From a virus, in the IMG/VR virus record IMGVR_UViG_3300024520_000165, positions 1-42,216 of that record: a stretch of DNA of 42,216 nt; one strand, 5' to 3'. The first letter of the stretch is position 1. Every line of letters starts with the position of its first letter. Below the pieces are notes generated by a model that worked only from the letters and a program-made list of their open reading frames with translations, was not told the origin of the DNA and did not search any database. Positions 26,101-33,447 of the stretch are shown in pieces. The position numbers were made by a program, and so were the translations under genes.

Positions 26101-26577
26101 ATGCCCCGTCTCATCATCCTGCTTGCTCTGCTCTCCGTCTTCTTCGCGCTTCCAGGCAGCGCCGTCGATGGTGGTGCGTGCGACTCCGACATCGCACCGC
26201 CCGCCGGCTCGATCTGCGTCCAGCTCTGCGATGGCAAGGCTGCGGGTGCTGGCACGTGCGCTGCCTACGGGATCGGACGCGAAGAAGCCACGCTCGTGCT
26301 CGAGATGGAGGACATGACGAACGCCTGCACCGATGCCGGCGGTCCGAAGTTCCACTTCCGCACCTCACCTCGAAGCGACGGGGACGGATCCACGGCAGGC
26401 AAGGAGTGGTACGACCTGGCCGGCTCGACCGTCACGTTGGATGCCACCACCAACCGGATCGTCATCGACATGCAGTCCGCGCAGATCGACGCCTGGCTCC
26501 ACACCGAGATGGACGCAGCGTTCGACACCAACTGCGCCGAGGTGGACGTGAGGCTCTACCGCCTCCAGAAGAGGTAG
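26101..26577 (+). CDS. Exported six-cysteine hypothetical protein
   Basis: A 158-residue protein with a signal peptide (LIILLALLSVFFALPGSA, cleavage near Ala21) and cysteines at 27, 39, 43, 53, 76 and 145. An AGGAGG ribosome-binding site precedes ATG. The mature part begins Cys-rich and then looks like a small beta-rich domain (SKEWYDLAGSTVTLD-type alternation). It lies nine bases after the fibre gene and opens the exported cassette. Fibre-linked function, envelope modification and superinfection exclusion are all possible; nothing decides between them. Confidence 0.72.
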   Translation: MPRLIILLALLSVFFALPGSAVDGGACDSDIAPPAGSICVQLCDGKAAGAGTCAAYGIGREEATLVLEMEDMTNACTDAGGPKFHFRTSPRSDGDGSTAGKEWYDLAGSTVTLDATTNRIVIDMQSAQIDAWLHTEMDAAFDTNCAEVDVRLYRLQKR

Positions 26578-26579
26578 CG

Positions 26580-27854
26580 ATGCGGCTCATCCTCCTGCTC
26601 ATCATCGCCGCCCTCTGCATGGGAACGGGGTTCGTGGGGAGCAAGGGCAGCCACACTGGTGGCAAGCCCGCGAACCTCTACGCCGTGACCTACAACCCCT
26701 ATGCGGGTGTCGACCTCACGACTGCGAACCGGCAGAAGACCTCCATCCACAGCCACCCCGAAGACACGGCCGCCGACTACGACGCTGCGGGGTACGAGGC
26801 AATGACGTGGTCCCACTACAGCGGCGGCTACTCGACAGGCGGTGGGCCTTGCGTGTGCAAGGGATGGTGCAACGGAAGGGCCTGGCCGGCCGAAGACAAC
26901 GCCATCTCGAACGCGCCCGCCATCAGCGGCATGACGAACCTGCTGTTCTACATCCTGGGCAGCGAGGAAACAGGACTCAATGCGGTCGGAGGTGGCAACT
27001 CCCACACCTACTCCCTCTTCATGGAGGAGTACATCATGGGCCCGGGCTGCCCGACCTGTAACTCAGGCGGTCCACTCGGCATCGTCGCCACATGCAACCC
27101 CACCATCGACCCTGCCAACGTGTACGTCGGCAACACCTCGAACGGCATGACGCTCGACCTGCTCGACACCGTCAAAGAGGTGGACCCTTCCGCCTTCTTG
27201 ATGATCGCCCACCCCACCAGCGTGATCGGGGCCTACACGAACCTCACCCAAGTCGGTGGCATCGCGATCTACAACAACCTCTACGGGTTGCAGGACGAGT
27301 TCAACGCCGACACCGTCTTTCAGGACGCCTTCCGCGTAGCGTGGGACGCTGTGCTCTCGACCTTCTCGCCCAAGATCTGGGGCATCTCGAGCAACGACCA
27401 CAAGGGGCCAAGCCTCCCACTCGTAGGATCTACACCGCCCTACCCCGTCATCACCACCGCCAACCGAGACGCCGGCTACATCGTGGTGCTCTCGCCGGGC
27501 ACCACCTACGCGGAGTGGGAGACATCCTTCAGAGCCGGAGCCTTCTTCTCCATGAAGGATGCTCAGTTCCCCAAGGAGGGCGGGCCAAACGTCGAGACCA
27601 TCACGGTCACCGACACCACGATCAGCCTCACCACCACGGACGACGACGAGACGCTGACGTGGCGAGCCAACAACGGTGAGATCCTCGACACAGACGTGGG
27701 TCCGGCCGGCTTCTCGTTCGACCTCTCCGCCCTGGCCCACCGCCCGGACTACACCTACGTGCGCGCCACGCTGGTCGACGCGCAGGGGCGCAAGACCTGG
27801 GTGCAGCCCTTCTCGGTCCAGACCGTGGCCCCGGGCACGAGGCACATCCGATGA
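26580..27854 (+). CDS. Exported PHP-type metallohydrolase (CehA/McbA-like)
   Basis: A 424-residue protein. After a signal peptide (residues 1-18) the PHP-like pattern appears. RQKTSIHSHPE carries the HxH pair (His57, His59), and GYEAMTWSHY supplies His79. LGSEET has an acidic residue, MIAHPTS gives a His near 209, and SSNDHKG a Asp-His pair near 273. The C-terminal part (about 330-424) is an Ig-like beta domain ending in VRATLVDAQGRKTWVQPF, as in secreted CehA/McbA-type PHP proteins. Those hydrolyse phosphate or carbamate esters using two or three metals. A substrate cannot be inferred. ATG 26580 overlaps nothing; AGAGGT lies upstream. Confidence 0.75.
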   Translation: MRLILLLIIAALCMGTGFVGSKGSHTGGKPANLYAVTYNPYAGVDLTTANRQKTSIHSHPEDTAADYDAAGYEAMTWSHYSGGYSTGGGPCVCKGWCNGRAWPAEDNAISNAPAISGMTNLLFYILGSEETGLNAVGGGNSHTYSLFMEEYIMGPGCPTCNSGGPLGIVATCNPTIDPANVYVGNTSNGMTLDLLDTVKEVDPSAFLMIAHPTSVIGAYTNLTQVGGIAIYNNLYGLQDEFNADTVFQDAFRVAWDAVLSTFSPKIWGISSNDHKGPSLPLVGSTPPYPVITTANRDAGYIVVLSPGTTYAEWETSFRAGAFFSMKDAQFPKEGGPNVETITVTDTTISLTTTDDDETLTWRANNGEILDTDVGPAGFSFDLSALAHRPDYTYVRATLVDAQGRKTWVQPFSVQTVAPGTRHIR

Positions 27855-28333
27855 AACGACTGGCCCTCATCGCCCTCGTCCTGCTGCTGGTGGGCGGAAC
27901 CCGCTTCATCCCGCAGCAGCCACGCCACAGCGAGGAGCTCTACACCTACCGCAACGCTCCCGTCTACGATGGCTTCTGCGCGCTCCAGTCCAGCGCCCAA
28001 CACATCGCAGTCTGGCGTGCGTGCAGCGACAACCGGGACACCCGCTACCGCTGGCCTCGCTCCGCCACCATCACCCACATCGGGTTCCGCATCCGTACTG
28101 CGTTCCCCGCTGGTGGCGGTTGCATCTTCAACCTCGACGTGAACGATGCGCTCCAGTACACCACGGCTGCGCTCACCAGCGCTTCGGGAACCTGGGTGGA
28201 GTTCGTTCTCCCCACCCCGGTCACGATCGCGAAGGGTGACATCACCACCGTCGAAGCCCTCAACGGGGGCGGCGAGACCTGCACCGACAACGTGGCGTGG
28301 GTGGCTCCCGCCTTCTACGGGACGTTCCAATGA
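27851..28333 (+). CDS. Exported protein with one four-Cys beta domain
   Basis: A 160-residue protein. A signal peptide (MKRLALIALVLLLVGG) is followed by one domain with Cys43, Cys58, Cys91 and Cys144 (gaps 15, 33, 53). The gaps are identical to those of the second domain of the next gene and close to the first. The body alternates in beta fashion (ATITHIGFRIRTAFPAGG, GTWVEFVLPTPVTIAKGD), like small receptor- or sugar-binding beta-sandwiches. The ATG lies in an ATGA overlap with the PHP gene. It is likely exported and oxidised in the periplasm. Function is unknown. Confidence 0.75.
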   Translation: MKRLALIALVLLLVGGTRFIPQQPRHSEELYTYRNAPVYDGFCALQSSAQHIAVWRACSDNRDTRYRWPRSATITHIGFRIRTAFPAGGGCIFNLDVNDALQYTTAALTSASGTWVEFVLPTPVTIAKGDITTVEALNGGGETCTDNVAWVAPAFYGTFQ

Positions 28334-29292
28334 AGCACGTCAGCATCCTCCTGGTCTTGCTCCTCTGCCTGCTTGGGGTCACCCGTTCGATCCCCGCCAC
28401 CGACCCCGGCCCCACCGTGGTAGTCCCTTGGGCCACCACGACCGTGGATCTCGACGGCGAGTGCGTTGGTGCTCCCTACATCACCGAGTTCGGCAGCATC
28501 TCCGATGCCTGCTCGGGTGCATCGGCACAACAGTTCCACCAGCACACCCTCGCGCGCAGCATCGTGGTCACTGAAGGCACCGCGCACGTGGGCTACACGG
28601 GCAGCGCCGGCTACGACTGCTCGGTCGTGCTCCAGACAGGCGTGACGCCCTCGGCCCATGCCGACTGGATCCCGATCTACGTCGACGGACTCGATGGCAC
28701 ACTGCACTCACAGCCCCAGCCCAACATCTTCCTACCTGCGGGCACCACGCTCACCATGCGGGTGGACAGCGGAGGGGCCGGATGCGCAGGTGCCACCGAC
28801 CCGACTCTTCGGGTGTCGCTGCTCGGCTACGAGGTGGACGACCAGTGGGAAGCGACGCGCCGCCTGCCTCCCTCGACGCAGCTTCGCAGCTACCAGTGGG
28901 CCAGGACGACGCAGAACAACAACAACGCCGACTGCCACCTCCACCGCGAGCACACCGGGAACTACTGGCATCAGGTCTGCAACGGGGCGAACGGCACGAA
29001 GGTGTGGTTCCGAGACACGTTCACCATCACGGGCCTGATCGCTGCCGTCTCGTACCCCAGCACCTCGCCGTGGCAGTGCGACTACGGGCTGCGGGTCAAC
29101 AACGTGGCGGTCGGCACCATCCTCAACCTCCCCACCGACCCGGCAGCAGGAACGATCCACTACCAGGCGCAGCCCAACATCGTCGTCACGCCCTCCGACT
29201 ATCTCGAGGTGCGAGACGAAGCGATCGGGACCGGATGCCGCAACGGAGCAGGCCCTCATCCCGACAACCAGCTCACAGTGCTGGGCTACTGA
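28330..29292 (+). CDS. Exported protein with two tandem four-Cys beta domains
   Basis: A 320-residue protein with a signal peptide (MKHVSILLVLLLCLLG). Two copies of the same domain follow. The first has Cys45, 61, 97 and 152 (gaps 16, 36, 55). The second has Cys202, 217, 250 and 303 (gaps 15, 33, 53). GTLHSQPQPNI (123-133) and GTIHYQAQPNI (274-284) are equivalent, and both copies end in LGY. The gene arose by duplication together with its neighbour; even the leader ends look alike (GTRFIP versus VTRSIP). Start is in an ATGA overlap. Function is unknown. Confidence 0.78.
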   Translation: MKHVSILLVLLLCLLGVTRSIPATDPGPTVVVPWATTTVDLDGECVGAPYITEFGSISDACSGASAQQFHQHTLARSIVVTEGTAHVGYTGSAGYDCSVVLQTGVTPSAHADWIPIYVDGLDGTLHSQPQPNIFLPAGTTLTMRVDSGGAGCAGATDPTLRVSLLGYEVDDQWEATRRLPPSTQLRSYQWARTTQNNNNADCHLHREHTGNYWHQVCNGANGTKVWFRDTFTITGLIAAVSYPSTSPWQCDYGLRVNNVAVGTILNLPTDPAAGTIHYQAQPNIVVTPSDYLEVRDEAIGTGCRNGAGPHPDNQLTVLGY

Positions 29293-29867
29293 TGGTGAAG
29301 CACCCGCATCTCGAGCTGTTCCACATCTTCGTCGAGTTGGTCTACGAGCTCGGCGCAGACTACGACGGGTCGGTCACGAGCTGGGGTCGGACCACCACCC
29401 GCAACACCAAGGTGAAGGGACACGTCTCGTCCTACCACCTGTGGCGGCGAGGCGCACTCGCTGTCGATCTGGTATTCGACAACCCGCAGGTCGCCCTCAA
29501 GGCGGCGGAGGTCGCGCGAGAGTGGGGCCTCGAGATCGAACTGGCGGACGACCACCTCCACGTGGAGCTGGATCCTCGCCACTGGAAGGGAGACAAAGCG
29601 ATGAGTCAGAAGACAGTGCTTGGCCAGTCGGTCGGAGCCACACCCGAAGGACGAGACGCCACGGCAGCAGTGCCGGGCGCGACACGGGATGCCGTCATTG
29701 CCGCCTTGGGTGGTTGGGTAGCGGCTGCGGTGATGGTGAAGACGGGGAGTCCCGAGCTGGCACACGCTGCCGATGCTGCCTTGCAGGGATGGGTGCCCCA
29801 GATCCTCGGCATCGTGTTCGGTGGCTTGACGTTGTTCCGCAAGAGCGTCGTCAACCAGATCAAGTAG
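29292..29867 (+). CDS. M15-like peptidase endolysin fused to membrane tail
   Basis: A 191-residue protein. Residues 1-100 resemble M15-type peptidoglycan peptidases: VSSYHLWRRGALAVDL carries a metal-ligand His49 and Asp59, and DDHLHVEL gives His88/His90. The His-to-Asp gap is wider than the usual SxHxxGxAxD. From residue about 120 there are two hydrophobic segments (VIAALGGWVAAAVMV and WVPQILGIVFGGLTLF), unusual for an endolysin and more like a small holin. ATG overlaps the previous stop (TGATG). It would cut cell-wall cross-links at lysis. Confidence 0.72.
   Translation: MVKHPHLELFHIFVELVYELGADYDGSVTSWGRTTTRNTKVKGHVSSYHLWRRGALAVDLVFDNPQVALKAAEVAREWGLEIELADDHLHVELDPRHWKGDKAMSQKTVLGQSVGATPEGRDATAAVPGATRDAVIAALGGWVAAAVMVKTGSPELAHAADAALQGWVPQILGIVFGGLTLFRKSVVNQIK
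29601..29867 (+). other. Possible internal translation start giving an 88-residue holin-like protein
   Basis: In-frame ATG 29601 within the endolysin gene has GGGAG eleven bases upstream. It would yield just the membrane part: a short polar head, two hydrophobic helices and a basic tail (FRKSVVNQIK), a plausible class II holin. No other holin candidate lies nearby. If used, one gene would give both the enzyme and the pore. Confidence 0.4.
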
Positions 29868-29892
29868 GTAGTCACAACCAAGGGAGGGCACC

Positions 29893-30342
29893 ATGCCCAC
29901 AGCAGCAGAGTCAGAGCAGTCGACGACGGGCGCGCACACCATCAGCGATATCGCACAGGACGAGGCGTACATCCACAACCTCAAGCGGCTGGTGGAAGAG
30001 TTCATGGCGCTCGGCTTGGAGAGCGCACGCAACTCGCAGTCCCTCGCCAACCGGGTGGCGAACAACGCCGTCTCGCATGACGAAGAGCTACGCAAGCTCT
30101 CCGTTCAGTCGCTCACCAACTCGGTGAGCACCACGAACATGACGGACAAGCAGGCGATCCGACACGCGGACCTCGCCATCGACCGTCAGTGGAACGTGGA
30201 TGAGCAGGGTCAGATGGCGACGATCGGTGCCGCCGTTCTCTCCGACATGGCGAAGCGCACGTTCGGCACGACCGAGATGGCCGAGATCGTGCGTGGCGTC
30301 GTCGCTTCCGAGCTCGCCAACATGGCGAAGGCTGGCAAGTAG
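29893..30342 (+). CDS. Helical hypothetical protein in lysis region
   Basis: A 149-residue, acidic, helix-rich protein with a good AGGGAGG ribosome-binding site. It has no signal or membrane segment. Blocks such as DEAYIHNLKRLVEEFMALGLESARNSQSLANR suggest an amphipathic coiled coil. It stands between the endolysin and the phospholipase-like lipoprotein. No family is recognised; a virion-associated or lysis-timing role is possible. Confidence 0.65.
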   Translation: MPTAAESEQSTTGAHTISDIAQDEAYIHNLKRLVEEFMALGLESARNSQSLANRVANNAVSHDEELRKLSVQSLTNSVSTTNMTDKQAIRHADLAIDRQWNVDEQGQMATIGAAVLSDMAKRTFGTTEMAEIVRGVVASELANMAKAGK

Positions 30343-30344
30343 CG

Positions 30345-30728
30345 GTGAGTCGTGGGTGGGTGGGAGGGGTACTCTCACTCGTCCTGCTCGTCTCCTGTCA
30401 GTGCGCGACTGGCGTTGGACACTGGTGGGAGGCGAGCGACACCGTGCTCATGGTGGGGGCAGGCGACGGGCAGTGCTCGAAGTCCCCGGACATCGCAGTC
30501 CATTGCTGCCTGACCCACGACCTGGCCTACGCACGCTCACCCGATCGCAGCGAGCAGTCCCGCTTCATCGCTGATGCGGAACTGCTCGCTTGCTTCGCGT
30601 ACTCGGGTGTGCCCGAGGCCGTGGCCTCCACCTACTACGCAGCGGTGAGGCAGTACGGCCAGGAGTCGTGGGAGCGGCACTCTACTTCAGCTTCAGGTTC
30701 CTCTTCTTCCGCAGACGGAAGCCCTTGA
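30345..30728 (+). CDS. Lipoprotein with phospholipase A2-like domain
   Basis: A 127-residue protein from GTG, two bases after the previous stop. Residues 5-18 form a lipoprotein signal with lipobox LVSC (Cys18). The mature part holds GDGQCS, then HCCLTHDLAY, with the phospholipase A2-type His58-Asp59 dyad, Cys54/Cys55 and Tyr62, followed by FIADAELLACF with a second Asp (77). This arrangement matches the CxxHDxxY core and distal Asp of secreted and parvoviral phospholipase A2 folds. It might attack the outer membrane during lysis, taking the place of a spanin; no spanin is visible. The tail overlaps the convergent gene by 47 bases. Confidence 0.65.
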   Translation: MSRGWVGGVLSLVLLVSCQCATGVGHWWEASDTVLMVGAGDGQCSKSPDIAVHCCLTHDLAYARSPDRSEQSRFIADAELLACFAYSGVPEAVASTYYAAVRQYGQESWERHSTSASGSSSSADGSP

Positions 30729-31194
30729 CCACCTGACCCAGCTTCAACGCTGCCTTCGCATCGGCGATCTTCGGAGCGTATGTGGTCTTCAACCACTGCC
30801 CTTCGACCAGCTCATTGAGCGGGCGGCCTTCATCCAGACTCTTCTGGATCTCGGGCGTCAGCTCACACACCTCGCTCTTCGTCCACTTCAGCTCGGCGGT
30901 GGGATCGCTGTACGCCTCGCCAGGCTCGACACGCGCAGTGATGCACGCCTCGATCCAGGCAGCCCGGCGCTCGTGGATCTTCGCACGCTCAGTGAGCTCC
31001 TTGGCCGCTTCCTTGATCCCCTTGGCCTCGGCCTCCTCGCCCTTCTTGTACCGGATCAGCTCGAGGATGAGCGTCTCCTTCTCCATCTCCAGCTTGGACA
31101 GGTAGTCGGCAGCCTCGGGCTGGATCTCCCCATACTCATCCACCTCTTGCGCGAGGATCCTCTCGATCTCGTCACTCACATAAAACAGCTTCAC
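30682..31194 (-). CDS. Siphovirus Gp157-like protein
   Basis: A 170-residue, charged, helical protein. The N-terminus (VSDEIERILAQEVDEYGEI), the LEMEKETLILELIRYKKGEEAEAKGIKEAAKELTER-type coil, and the late VKGFRLRKKRN segment fit the Gp157 family, found in phages next to recombination and single-strand annealing genes. The GTG start lies in a GTGA overlap with the nuclease gene, with AGGAGG upstream. It is the last gene of the recombination operon. The biochemical role of the family is not established. Confidence 0.7.
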   Translation of the reverse strand: MKLFYVSDEIERILAQEVDEYGEIQPEAADYLSKLEMEKETLILELIRYKKGEEAEAKGIKEAAKELTERAKIHERRAAWIEACITARVEPGEAYSDPTAELKWTKSEVCELTPEIQKSLDEGRPLNELVEGQWLKTTYAPKIADAKAALKLGQVVKGFRLRKKRNLKLK

Positions 31195-31820
31195 GCTACC
31201 TCCTGTCTTCGCTTCAAGCATTCGATGCAGCCCCGCTCCTTGCAGGGCCACGTCCCCCCACACCAAGGGCAGCGCAGGCCCGCGCCCCCGCTTGGCTGGG
31301 GTGCGGTCATGCCTGCCCGCATCAGATCGACGCTAGGCCAGAGCCACTTCGTGTCCATCACGATGCTCTCGACCTTGCGCTCCTGTACGTCCACGCGCTC
31401 CTCGAGCTCGCCGTGTGCTGCGAACGCACGTCGGTCGGCGATACCCACCAGCCCCACCATGCTGCTCTTCTTGAAGAAGCTGGCGAACGCAACGAGATCC
31501 CACTCCTCGACTGTGGTCCACGGGATCTTCACCTTCTTCGGGTTGCGGCTCGTCTTCACCTCGCACCACACCCCAGTCCGAAGCTGGAGATCTGCGGGAA
31601 GGTGATGGTCTCCTCCCCTCCCAGGGTTTTGATACCAAGGCACGCCAAACCAGCGCGCCCAACTCACCTCCCCGCAGATCCCGATGGCGTTGAGCAAGAC
31701 GAAGTCGTCCTTCACGACGGAGTCATTGATGCCCCTCGCCAGCTTCGTAGTCGTGCGGTGCTTGGCGTGTGCCCAGATCCACCGCTTGTCCTCGCTCGTC
31801 ATGCGGATCCGGGCGTCCAT
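31191..31820 (-). CDS. PD-(D/E)XK-type nuclease with C-terminal zinc motif
   Basis: A 209-residue protein. The restriction-nuclease-like core has Glu51 (GEVSWARWFG), Asp71 or Asp77 (GGDHHLPADLQL) and the E-x-K pair Glu87/Lys89 in WCEVKTSR. The C-terminus has CPWCGGTWPCKERGCIEC, likely one zinc site. It lies between the Rad52-like and Gp157-like genes, so it probably acts as the resecting exonuclease that feeds the annealing protein; a Holliday-junction or structure-specific role is the alternative. The start is in a one-base TGATG overlap. Confidence 0.72.
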   Translation of the reverse strand: MDARIRMTSEDKRWIWAHAKHRTTTKLARGINDSVVKDDFVLLNAIGICGEVSWARWFGVPWYQNPGRGGDHHLPADLQLRTGVWCEVKTSRNPKKVKIPWTTVEEWDLVAFASFFKKSSMVGLVGIADRRAFAAHGELEERVDVQERKVESIVMDTKWLWPSVDLMRAGMTAPQPSGGAGLRCPWCGGTWPCKERGCIECLKRRQEVA

Positions 31821-32710
31821 CAGAACAGATCGTCGTCGGGATGCGGCTCCTCATGCGCTGCATCAGGCGGCCCGCTGGCTGCCATCGCTTCCTTCGTCTC
31901 GCGGATCCACTCGCGGATCGCGTTCTTCACGAAGTCGACCTGGTCCTCGTAGAGATCGTCGACCCGGTTGCACCCCGCCGCTGCCACGGCGTAGTTGAGC
32001 GGCGCGAATTTCCCCTTGTTGTCCATCGCCTCGACTGCACCCTCGCTGTGCCCCACCGCTTCGAGGGCCTGGAAGTTCCCCCGATACAGGGCCTTCTTGG
32101 TGTCGGCGTCGATGATGATGGCCGGCCCCTTCGCGGGCTCGGTGCCACCACCACCCTGGTCAGCAGCCGGGTCGCACGCATCCGGGTCGGGCACGTCAGG
32201 CTGCGGTCCCACGGGTGCAGCCGACACGCGCACCTTCGCCAGCACGGCATCGAGGATGTGCTTCTGCCCCTTCGCCATGACGTGGCTCTTGCCTCGCGCC
32301 ACGATCTCGACCCACGGGCTGTCGAGGTGGTAGAGGTAGCGGCCCACCCCGAGCTGCACGGCAGCCCTCTTCAGCGAGTCGGACGCGCCACCCTTCGCAC
32401 CCTCCATGTCGGTGGCACCTGCAATGTCGGTGCGCTTGATCCACGTCGGCGGTGTCACCTCCGTCATCACCAGCACCGAGATGGTGCAGCTCGTCCGACC
32501 GTCCGGGCACATCGTCATCTCCGACTGCCAGAACCCAGGCCCGAGCACGCTGTCGAGCCTGTCCATGACGCAACGCGCGTCGATGTAGGCCAGCATCATG
32601 CCCTTGTCCTTCGCCTTGGTGGTCGACCCCACCCTCCACTTGATCTCGTGCGGTGGGAACGGAGCAGCCAGCTCCGCCCACACCGTACCCGTGTCTCGTC
32701 CTTCACCCAT
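31820..32710 (-). CDS. Rad52/Rad22-type single-strand annealing protein
   Basis: A 296-residue protein. The N-terminal 165 residues show the Rad52/Rad22 core: EIKWRVGST, LAYIDARCVMDRLDSVLG, then KGGASDSLKRAAVQLGVGRY, the last block being diagnostic. The C-terminal part is variable and acidic and ends HPDDDLF, resembling acidic tails that bind single-strand-binding protein. GAGGAGG precedes the ATG. It would anneal complementary single strands for recombination-dependent replication or genome circularisation. Confidence 0.88.
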   Translation of the reverse strand: MGEGRDTGTVWAELAAPFPPHEIKWRVGSTTKAKDKGMMLAYIDARCVMDRLDSVLGPGFWQSEMTMCPDGRTSCTISVLVMTEVTPPTWIKRTDIAGATDMEGAKGGASDSLKRAAVQLGVGRYLYHLDSPWVEIVARGKSHVMAKGQKHILDAVLAKVRVSAAPVGPQPDVPDPDACDPAADQGGGGTEPAKGPAIIIDADTKKALYRGNFQALEAVGHSEGAVEAMDNKGKFAPLNYAVAAAGCNRVDDLYEDQVDFVKNAIREWIRETKEAMAASGPPDAAHEEPHPDDDLF

Positions 32711-32724
32711 CAGAGTCCTCCTCG

Positions 32725-32733
32725 TGGTATGCT
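32725..32733 (+). promoter_or_regulatory. Candidate extended -10 element before the plus-strand island
   Basis: TGGTATGCT lies in the 71-base divergent gap between the Rad52-like gene and the plus-strand pair, and matches the TGnTAYGCT pattern seen at 449 and 9453. It would give a leader of about 42 bases. No -35 box is evident. Confidence 0.35.
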
Positions 32734-32781
32734 TCCCGTTAGACGGGGCCTACTGGTGGAGCCCCGGATAGCGGGAGCATC

Positions 32782-33141
32782 ATGGGAACAGTCACACCTC
32801 TCTTCAAGCAGCCCGAGCCTTCTCGCTCAGGCAAGACACAGATGCCGGCGCGACTCTCCATCAAGGAGATCCGCCGGCTCTTTCGTTTGGCCTCGCAGCA
32901 CGGTTACACGATCGAGCAGGTCGAGTGGGCCACGACGGTGGTGCGGAGCTGGGCGACCAGCAACCAACGCAAGCGGCACGACTGGGTGGCGGTCATCAAC
33001 AACGCGCTGATGATGGGATGGGGCAGGGCTGGCTTCCCCGACTTCGCCAAGCGTCGCCACCTCTGTGGCATGGGAACACGCATCACCGCCAAGACAGTCG
33101 AGGCTCGCATCGAACGGCTGCGCGCGAAGGGCTACGCATGA
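32782..33141 (+). CDS. Small basic hypothetical protein, likely DNA-binding
   Basis: A 119-residue basic protein with a GGGAG ribosome-binding site. Residues 26-62 (SIKEIRRLFRLASQHGYTIEQ, then VEWATTVVRSWA) form several short helices that could be a winged or plain HTH. A tail of Arg/Lys-rich helix follows (TAKTVEARIERLRAKGYA). It is coupled (ATGA) to the nuclease gene. This two-gene unit points rightwards inside a leftward region. No family is recognised. Confidence 0.65.
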   Translation: MGTVTPLFKQPEPSRSGKTQMPARLSIKEIRRLFRLASQHGYTIEQVEWATTVVRSWATSNQRKRHDWVAVINNALMMGWGRAGFPDFAKRRHLCGMGTRITAKTVEARIERLRAKGYA

Positions 33142-33443
33142 GCATGATCCGTCGCGCCAAGCAGCGAGACGAGAACGAGCCCGAGATCGTGGAGGCGCTA
33201 CAGGCTGACGGTAACATCGTCATTCGCATCGACGAGCCTTGCGATCTCCTCGTCCAGTGTCCATGCGGGGTGTGGGTGCTGCTCGAGGTGAAGAACCCAA
33301 CCGGCAAGACGGGCACGCACGATCGTGAAGGCAGGACGAAGAAGCAAGCTGACCTCAATAGAACGTTGCATCGTCAGATCCCGATCGTTCACGACAGGGA
33401 CGAAGCATTCGCTGCCATGATGTGGGATCACAACTGCGGTTGA
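33138..33443 (+). CDS. VRR-NUC-like PD-(D/E)XK nuclease
   Basis: A 101-residue protein. The compact core has Glu16 (EPEIVEAL), Asp36 (PCDLLVQC), Glu50/Lys52 (VLLEVKNPTGK) and a later KKQADLNR segment, as in VRR-NUC nucleases. An extra CPC pair (41-43) is inserted before the E-x-K strand. It starts in an ATGA overlap. Such small nucleases act on branched or broken DNA; together with the Rad52 unit it points to recombination or junction cleavage during packaging. Confidence 0.78.
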   Translation: MSMIRRAKQRDENEPEIVEALQADGNIVIRIDEPCDLLVQCPCGVWVLLEVKNPTGKTGTHDREGRTKKQADLNRTLHRQIPIVHDRDEAFAAMMWDHNCG

Positions 33444-33447
33444 CGGC

